Origin: Bacteroidales bacterium
GTDB lineage: Bacteria; Bacteroidota; Bacteroidia; Bacteroidales; Bacteroidaceae
Direction: 5' to 3'
Assembly (NCBI GenBank): GCA_004555425.1
Contig: SFID01000024.1
Location: 1 to 28,271 of the forward strand
DNA: 28,271 nt
The notes under the pieces were generated by a model. That model saw only the letters and a program-made list of their open reading frames with translations. It was not told where the DNA came from and made no database searches. Made by a program: the position numbers and the translations under genes. Numbering within the stretch: the first letter of the stretch is position 1; the number at the start of each line of letters is the position of its first letter. Shown here one piece after another: positions 23,847 to 28,271 of this stretch.

Positions 23847-25037
23847 ATGAACCTCTCCGACAGACTCAACAGACTTTCGCCATCGGCCACCTTGGCCATG
23901 TCGCAAAAGAGTGCCGAACTCAAGGCACAGGGCATTGACGTCATCAACCTCAGTGTGGGCGAGCCCGACTTCAACACGCCCGACCACATCAAGGAAGCCG
24001 CCATCCAGGCCATCCACGACAACTACTCGCGCTACTCGCCCGTGGCTGGCTATCCCGCCCTGCGCGAAGCCATCGTGCGGAAACTCAAGAACGAGAACGG
24101 ATTGGACTACACCGCCGCCCAAATCTCCGTATCGAACGGCGCAAAGCAGAGCGTGTGCAACGCTGTCATGTCCCTCGTCAACGATGGCGACGAGGTGATT
24201 ATCCCCGCGCCCTATTGGGTGAGCTATCCCGAAATGGCTAAACTCGCCGGCGGCACTCCCGTATTCATCGAAGCAAGCATTGAGCAGGATTTCAAGATAA
24301 CGCCCGCACAACTCGAAGCCGCCATCACGCCCAAGACGCGCCTGCTCATCCTCTGCTCGCCCAGCAACCCGACAGGTTCGGTTTACAGCAAAGCGGAACT
24401 GGAAGGTTTGGCACAGGTTCTGGCCAAGCACGAGCGCGTCATCATCCTGGCCGATGAAATCTACGAGCACATCAACTACGTGGGCCACCACGAGAGCATC
24501 GCCCAGTTCCCCCAGGTACGCGACCGCGTGGTCATCGTCAACGGAGTGAGCAAGGCCTACGCCATGACGGGCTGGCGCATCGGTTTCCTGGCAGGTCCCG
24601 AATGGATTGTGAAGGGCTGCAACAAACTGCAAGGCCAATATACCAGCGGTCCCTGCTCCGTATCGCAAAAGGCTGCCGAGGCTGCCTATACGGGCACACA
24701 GGCTCCCGTGGAAGAAATGCGCCAAGCCTTTGCCCGCCGCCGCGATCTCATCGTCCGCCTGGCCAAGGAGATTCCCGGCCTTGAGGTCAACGAGCCCCAA
24801 GGTGCGTTCTACCTCTTCCCCAAATGCTCCTCTTTCTTCGGCAAGAAGGCAGGCGACCGCGTCATCAACGACTCCATGGACCTAGCCCTCTATCTCCTGG
24901 AGCGCGGCCACGTAGCCACGGTAGGCGGTGCCGCCTTCGGTTCTCCCGAATGCTTCCGCATGAGTTACGCCACCAGCGACGAGAACATCATCGAAGCCAT
25001 GCGCCGCATCAAGGAGGCCCTGGCCGAACTGCAATAA
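23847..25037 (+). CDS. aspC: Class I PLP-dependent aminotransferase (aspartate aminotransferase)
   Basis: Predicted 396-residue cytoplasmic enzyme of fold type I, subgroup I-gamma, close to the bacterial AspB/AspC-like aspartate transaminases that exchange amino groups between aspartate and 2-oxoglutarate. Landmarks: INLSVGEPDFNTPDHIKEAA (about 35), NGAKQSVCNAVMSLVNDGDEV, PAPYWVSYPEM, CSPSNPTGSVYS (substrate loop), ILADEIYEHINY with the PLP-ring Asp, and the Schiff-base lysine in NGVSKAYAMTGWRIGFLAG (about 238). FRMSYATSDENI near the C-terminus holds the Arg that binds the substrate carboxylate. I chose ATG 23847 because the family starts there; a reading frame extension upstream has no homology-like features. 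A Rho-independent terminator follows 23 bp after the stop. Confidence 0.92.
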   Translation: MNLSDRLNRLSPSATLAMSQKSAELKAQGIDVINLSVGEPDFNTPDHIKEAAIQAIHDNYSRYSPVAGYPALREAIVRKLKNENGLDYTAAQISVSNGAKQSVCNAVMSLVNDGDEVIIPAPYWVSYPEMAKLAGGTPVFIEASIEQDFKITPAQLEAAITPKTRLLILCSPSNPTGSVYSKAELEGLAQVLAKHERVIILADEIYEHINYVGHHESIAQFPQVRDRVVIVNGVSKAYAMTGWRIGFLAGPEWIVKGCNKLQGQYTSGPCSVSQKAAEAAYTGTQAPVEEMRQAFARRRDLIVRLAKEIPGLEVNEPQGAFYLFPKCSSFFGKKAGDRVINDSMDLALYLLERGHVATVGGAAFGSPECFRMSYATSDENIIEAMRRIKEALAELQ

Positions 25038-25060
25038 GCATTCTCACACACTAATAATGC

Positions 25061-25099
25061 AACGAGGCTGCACCCTTCCTGGGGCGCAGCCTCGTTTTG
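25061..25099 (+). terminator. Rho-independent terminator of aspC
   Basis: AACGAGGCTGC (25061-25071) pairs perfectly with GCAGCCTCGTT (25086-25096), followed by a short T-run (TTTT). It lies 23 bp after the aspC stop codon. Confidence 0.88.
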
Positions 25100-25101
25100 T
25101 G

Positions 25102-25209
25102 TTATTTATTCCACTCCAATGGTTTGTCAATGGTGAAGGTGAATTGCTTGCTTCCACAATCGAAGAAAGGAGCCTATAGATATTCTTTTACGGCGACAAA
25201 GGATTTGCC
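25102..25209 (-). pseudogene. Possible C-terminal remnant of a lost gene
   Basis: Directly after the stop of the cyclodeaminase-like gene, the same minus-strand frame reads GKSFVAVKEYL, a TAG stop, then APFFDCGSKQFTFTIDKPLE and WNK before TAA at 25104-25102. The second piece has the look and codon use of a real protein C-terminus. Replacing the TAG by a tyrosine codon would join the two pieces. I do not recognise the family, and a chance open frame is possible. Confidence 0.3.
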
Positions 25210-26169
25210 TTACACCCAAAATTTCTCCGTCTCCTTCTGTATCTCCACCTCAGTGGTCGCTTTATCTTTCAGCAATGCGTAAATCTTGGAGGCATAGAGC
25301 ACATCGTGGAGGGCTAGGCCGTAGTTGTAGTCTATGATTCTTTGCGTGGGAGACTTGCGGCCTGGGTCGCGGTCCGCCAATACTTCGCCAATCTCATTGT
25401 AGTCGTGAAACTGCGGGAAGTATTTGAAGCCCTTCACATGGTCGGTGTCGTCGCCGAAAACGCGGTCGAACGTGGTGTCGCACACTTGCAAACCCCGCAT
25501 GTGGACGGGAATCACGGTGACACCAGGCCGAAAGACCCGCTCATCGTCAATCAGCAATCCGTTGGCATCGGTGATGCAACTGATGAAGACATCCACGGAG
25601 CGCGCCATCTCAACGATGTTGTCCACAATCGTGAAATGTACATTGGGATAGGAGGCGAAGCGGTCAACAAACAGATCGGCCTGGTCCTTGTAGCGCAGCA
25701 ACTGCACCTCAAAGTGCTGCTCGGGTTCGTCTTCCAGCACACAAAGCATCGTGGCCCGCGCTGTATTGCCCAAACCTACGAAACCATAGGTGCGGCCGCC
25801 CTCCTTGCGTAGCGCCTTTGCCGAAACGGCGGCCACGGCCCCTGTACGCATGGTCGTTATCCAGTCCGTGTCCATCAGCGCAAGGAGTTCGCCAGTCTTG
25901 GCATCGTAGAGCATCATATCGCTCCCGAGGCTGGGCACCGCGCCCTTGATACGATGCACTTCTTTCACGCCGAAGAAGCGGTTGCCCTCGGCATCTTCGG
26001 GCAACAGACAAGGCATGGAGGTAAAGAAATCCATGTCGGCAGGATGGCAACTTATCTTGGCAGGCAACTGAGCGACCTGTTTGATGGAAAAACTCTCGCG
26101 AATCCAATCGCAGCATTGCTTGGCGGTGATGCCCAGTTGCTTTATCTCTTGCTGAGAAATGATTTTCAT
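25210..26169 (-). CDS. Ornithine cyclodeaminase / mu-crystallin family protein
   Basis: Predicted 319-residue NAD(P)-binding enzyme of the ornithine cyclodeaminase/mu-crystallin family. Members deaminate ornithine to proline or act as imine reductases and amino acid dehydrogenases. The N-terminal substrate part includes FFGVKEVHRIKGAVPSLGSD and LLALMDTDWITTMRTGAVAAVSAKAL, the family's most conserved stretch. The Rossmann part begins with TYGFVGLGNTARATML (dinucleotide loop GLGNTA), followed by ADLFVDRF, and later SVDVFISCITDANGLLID and RPGVTVIPVHMRGLQ. The catalytic Asp expected after GVTV is not clearly identified (VTVIPVHMRG in place of the usual VGAD), so ornithine may not be the substrate. 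Start ATG 26169 (MKIISQQEIKQLG) fits the family. A candidate TATATTTG promoter element lies at 26329-26322, giving a leader of about 145 nt. Confidence 0.85.
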   Translation of the reverse strand: MKIISQQEIKQLGITAKQCCDWIRESFSIKQVAQLPAKISCHPADMDFFTSMPCLLPEDAEGNRFFGVKEVHRIKGAVPSLGSDMMLYDAKTGELLALMDTDWITTMRTGAVAAVSAKALRKEGGRTYGFVGLGNTARATMLCVLEDEPEQHFEVQLLRYKDQADLFVDRFASYPNVHFTIVDNIVEMARSVDVFISCITDANGLLIDDERVFRPGVTVIPVHMRGLQVCDTTFDRVFGDDTDHVKGFKYFPQFHDYNEIGEVLADRDPGRKSPTQRIIDYNYGLALHDVLYASKIYALLKDKATTEVEIQKETEKFWV

Positions 26170-26542
26170 AATTGTCTTCTTTAGTATTGTTTCCAAGAAC
26201 CAGGGCGAAGGAGGGAGGGAGAGGAGTTTCGAGGAAGGAAAACAAGCCCTCAAGCCCCCCGAAAGGCATTCATATTATTCAAAAAAGGAAATCCCCAATG
26301 CGCCGCCATGGCTTTCAACCGCAAATATACTGAAAAAGAGCTGAATATAAGCAACATTCATCTACATAATCTCCCTGAGCGCAAATTTCAAAACGGCAAA
26401 AAGTGGAATTTCCGCAATTTTCAAATAGTCTAAAGGTGGAATAATAGCCAGAACCACAGCGCAGCGCGCCGACTGGTTCTGGCTATTGTCCTTAGAATCA
26501 AGTGGCTCAAAGAGGAGGCACGTGGTTCTTAGAGTATTCTGT
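26170..26542. other. Gap between the cyclodeaminase-like gene and ackA
   Basis: No coding sequence seen. It holds the hairpin behind ackA (26443-26487) and a candidate minus-strand promoter (TATATTTG at 26329-26322, with TTG at 26354-26352 after a rather long 22-bp spacer) for the cyclodeaminase-like gene. The rest is AT-rich and featureless. Confidence 0.5.
26443..26487 (-). terminator. Hairpin after ackA
   Basis: AATAGCCAGAACCA (26443-26456) pairs perfectly with TGGTTCTGGCTATT (26474-26487) around a 17-nt GC-rich loop. It starts 55 bp past the ackA stop. No clear U-run follows on either strand, so it may stabilise the 3' end of the transcript instead of being a classical terminator. Confidence 0.6.
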
Positions 26543-27736
26543 TTACTTCGTCACAAGGGCGAGGGTGTCGCTGGCGATGAGCAGTTCCTCATCGGTGGGC
26601 ACTACGACCACCTTCACGCGGCTGTCGGGCGTAGAGATGATTTCCTCTTCACCGAAGTTCTTGCGGTTCTTCTCTTCGTCGAGCTTCACGCCGAGGAACT
26701 CCATGTCGCAGACCGAACCGCGGCGAACGTCCCACTGGTGCTCGCCCACGCCGGCGGTGAATACGATGATGTCCACGCCTCCCATGGCGGCGGCATAGGC
26801 ACCGATGTACTTCTTGATGCGGTAGTTGTACATCTCGAGAGCCAGGCGGGCGCGGTCGTTGCCTTCGCGGCAAGCGGCTTCCACTTCGCGCATGTCGCTG
26901 CTCACGCCGCTGATGCCCTTCATGCCGCTCTCCTTGTTGAGGAGGTCGCTCATCTGGTCGGGCGTGAAGCCTTCCTTCTTCATGATGCTCAATACGGCGG
27001 AGGGATCCACGTCGCCGCTGCGCGTACCCATCATCAGGCCTTCGAGGGGCGTCAAGCCCATGGATGTGTCAACGCACTTGCCAAATTTGACGGCCGAGAT
27101 GCTGGCGCCGTTGCCGATATGGCAGGTGATGATGCGCTGCTCTTCGGGCTTCACACCGAGGAACTCGCACACGCGGGCCGTCACGAAGCGGTGGCTAGTG
27201 CCGTGTGCGCCCCAGCGGCGGATGTTGTTCTGCTCGTAATACTTGTAGGGGACGGCATACATATAGGCGTACTCGGGCATGGTCTGGTGGAAGGCGGTGT
27301 CGAACACGAAGACCTGGGGCAACTGGGGCAGCATTGCGCGCACGGCTTCGTAGCCCTTGAGGTGGGCGGGGCTGTGCAGCGGAGCGAGCTCCATGTACTG
27401 GTGCCATTCCTCAAGCATTTCGGGGGTCACAATCTGGCTCTGCGTGAAGCGTCCGCCAGCCACGATGCGATGGCCTGCGGCGGAGATTTCGTCCAGGCTC
27501 TTGATGGCGCCATATTCGGGATTGAGCAGGGTGTCAAACATCAGTTTGATTCCCTCGGTGTGCGTGGGACAGGGCGATTCAATAATTTTCGTCTCGCCAT
27601 TGATTTTGGTCTTGAGGAAGGCGCCCTCAAGGCCGATTTTCTCGATACCACCGGCGGCCAGAACAGACTGGTCGTCCATCTCGTAAAGCTTGTACTTGAT
27701 AGAACTGCTACCGCAGTTGATAACTAGGATTTTCAT
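26543..27736 (-). CDS. ackA: Acetate kinase
   Basis: Predicted 397-residue acetate kinase, which transfers phosphate between acetyl phosphate and ADP to make ATP in fermentation. Family signatures are complete: N-terminal LVINCGSSSIKYKLYEM (residues 4-20), RIVAGGRFTQSQ, VFDTAFHQTMPEYAYMYAVP, RRWGAHGTSHRFV, ITCHIGNGASISAV, DTSMGLTPLEGLMMGTRSGD, and the late VFTAGVGEHQWDVRR. I chose ATG 27736 (MKILVINCG), preceded by an A-rich leader. The frame stays open for about 115 codons upstream, but that part has no family similarity and crosses a promoter. Phosphotransacetylase (pta), a frequent partner, is not adjacent on either side within the window. It likely forms a single-gene unit. Confidence 0.96.
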   Translation of the reverse strand: MKILVINCGSSSIKYKLYEMDDQSVLAAGGIEKIGLEGAFLKTKINGETKIIESPCPTHTEGIKLMFDTLLNPEYGAIKSLDEISAAGHRIVAGGRFTQSQIVTPEMLEEWHQYMELAPLHSPAHLKGYEAVRAMLPQLPQVFVFDTAFHQTMPEYAYMYAVPYKYYEQNNIRRWGAHGTSHRFVTARVCEFLGVKPEEQRIITCHIGNGASISAVKFGKCVDTSMGLTPLEGLMMGTRSGDVDPSAVLSIMKKEGFTPDQMSDLLNKESGMKGISGVSSDMREVEAACREGNDRARLALEMYNYRIKKYIGAYAAAMGGVDIIVFTAGVGEHQWDVRRGSVCDMEFLGVKLDEEKNRKNFGEEEIISTPDSRVKVVVVPTDEELLIASDTLALVTK

Positions 27737-27766
27737 TCTGTTGTTATTAGGAAATATATTAGATGA

Positions 27767-27795
27767 CAAAGGTAGGGGCACAGCGCAGCGCGCAA
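27767..27795 (-). promoter_or_regulatory. Promoter of ackA
   Basis: Minus strand: TTG at 27795-27793, an 18-bp spacer, then TACCTTTG at 27774-27767, about 31 nt before the ATG. A GC-rich 15-mer (27779-27793), found again in the loop of the hairpin behind ackA, fills most of the spacer and overlaps one base of the TTG. Confidence 0.55.
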
Positions 27796-28092
27796 GCCAC
27801 TGCAAAATTACAATTTTTTGGCAGAGTGTGGTATAAAGGGCGGAGATTATTCCCGCCCTTATTGTTTTTCGAGCAAGACCCATGGATGGGAGTCGCCGCT
27901 GGAATCTATCGCAAACTAATTGATAGAACCTATCGCAACTCTTTTTCCGCTTCAGGAATTTTTCGCTGCATTGAGATTTTTGAGGGTTGGCAATAGTCTT
28001 GGCATTCTGAAATAGAGAGAAACAATGCCTGCGACAAAACGTGGCAAAGTTAATAAAAATGCCCAAGATGCTATGGTTCAACGGTTCGAATT

Positions 28093-28147
28093 TATAGAAC
28101 CTACCCTATAGAACCTACCTTATAGAACCTACCTTATAGAACCTACC
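28093..28147. repeat. Four-copy 14-bp tandem repeat
   Basis: Units of TATAGAACCTACC plus C or T start at 28093, 28107, 28121 and 28135, the last followed by TATAGCG. A single copy of TATAGAACCTACC is present at 87-99 near the other end of the window, and a related GATAGAACCTATC at 27922-27934. Confidence 0.93.
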
Positions 28148-28148
28148 T

Positions 28149-28271
28149 ATAGCGAATCAACGCTATCGAGCTAGCAGCCGTAAGGCTGCGTTGAAACTAG
28201 GGGACGAAGTCCCCGAATGAAACTAGGAAGCCGCAGGCTTCCGTTGAAACTAGGCTGCAAAGCAGCCGTTG
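28149..28271. repeat. Short-hairpin repeat array B (continues past window)
   Basis: After ATAGCG/CGCTAT (28149-28166) come four regular units: GCAGCC/GGCTGC (28174-28189), GGGGAC/GTCCCC (28200-28214), GGAAGCC/GGCTTCC (28226-28242) and GGCTGC/GCAGCC (28253-28267). Loops are 3-4 nt, and linkers are GTTGAAACTA or close variants. The period is 26-27 bp. All four stems are perfect. Same family as array A at 6556. Confidence 0.92.

Larger units (their letters stand above)
27737..28271. other. Gene-free, repeat-rich 535-bp window end
   Basis: No credible gene. In order it holds: the ackA promoter, a GGGCGG/CCGCCC hairpin followed by T-rich sequence on the plus strand (27836-27870), a lone GATAGAACCTATC palindrome (27922-27934), a minus-strand TAACTTTG promoter-like element (28052-28045), the 14-bp tandem repeats (28093-28147) and hairpin array B, which runs off the window end. 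Confidence 0.7.

Noticed and set aside
25097..25282. Small plus-strand gene after aspC
   Set aside because: It overlaps the aspC terminator and the 3' end of the minus-strand cyclodeaminase-like gene and has no recognisable features; the minus strand is more coding-like here.
26543..27727. Long plus-strand reading frame opposite ackA
   Set aside because: It mirrors ackA on the other strand, has His/Ala-rich low-complexity content typical of antisense frames in GC-rich DNA, and no family features.
27737..28081. N-terminal extension of acetate kinase by about 115 residues
   Set aside because: The frame is open, but the added residues lack family similarity and cross the ackA promoter; the normal start at 27736 gives the usual length.
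28093..28147. Replication iterons or oriV
   Set aside because: Regular 14-bp repeats suggest iterons, but there is no rep gene, no partition gene and the gene content is chromosomal.

Overview
The window looks like chromosomal DNA of a Bacteroidales bacterium, most likely close to Prevotellaceae. The gene content fits this: a short 286-residue primary sigma factor without region 1.1, Bacteroidetes-type LptC and LptF/G proteins, a DUF6078-like protein, RibBA, and kinase proteins fused to an FGE-sulfatase domain. So do the promoters, several of which show the TAnnTTTG -7 element of the Bacteroidetes sigma factor. No transposase, integrase, phage gene, tRNA, rRNA or CRISPR array was seen.

Layout: (1) 118-6375, plus strand: a YbaK/ProX-type editing deacylase, then coaX, an outer-membrane barrel protein, lptC and a PpiD/SurA-like periplasmic foldase, so envelope assembly plus coenzyme A synthesis. 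(2) 6376-6777: a long terminator-like hairpin and an array of short hairpin repeats directly in front of mfd. (3) 6778-10077: mfd, whose N-terminal end appears frameshifted and partly deleted. (4) 10078-11062: a 47-bp perfect inverted repeat, then a minus-strand SAM methyltransferase. (5) 11248-15180: two tandem Ser/Thr kinase-FGE membrane proteins with almost identical kinase domains but diverged extracytoplasmic domains. (6) 15268-17092: a DUF6078-like protein, a large intergenic palindrome and an 11-repeat WG protein. (7) rpoD on the minus strand with clear promoter and terminator, diverging from lptF/G, ribBA, a BI-1 protein, a CapA-like lipoprotein and aspC on the plus strand. (8) An ornithine cyclodeaminase-like gene and ackA on the minus strand, followed by a gene-free 535-bp end full of repeats.

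Most genes are ordinary housekeeping. The unusual material is between genes: at least five families of short repeats or palindromes. The most striking is a 25-27-bp-period array in which a constant linker (GTTGAAACTA) alternates with small hairpins whose stems differ in sequence from unit to unit but remain self-complementary. The other strong leads are the mfd N-terminal lesion and the kinase-FGE pair, whose C-termini have the layout of C-type-lectin-fold variable regions targeted by diversity-generating retroelements. No reverse transcriptase or template repeat is in the window, so that last idea is only a hypothesis.
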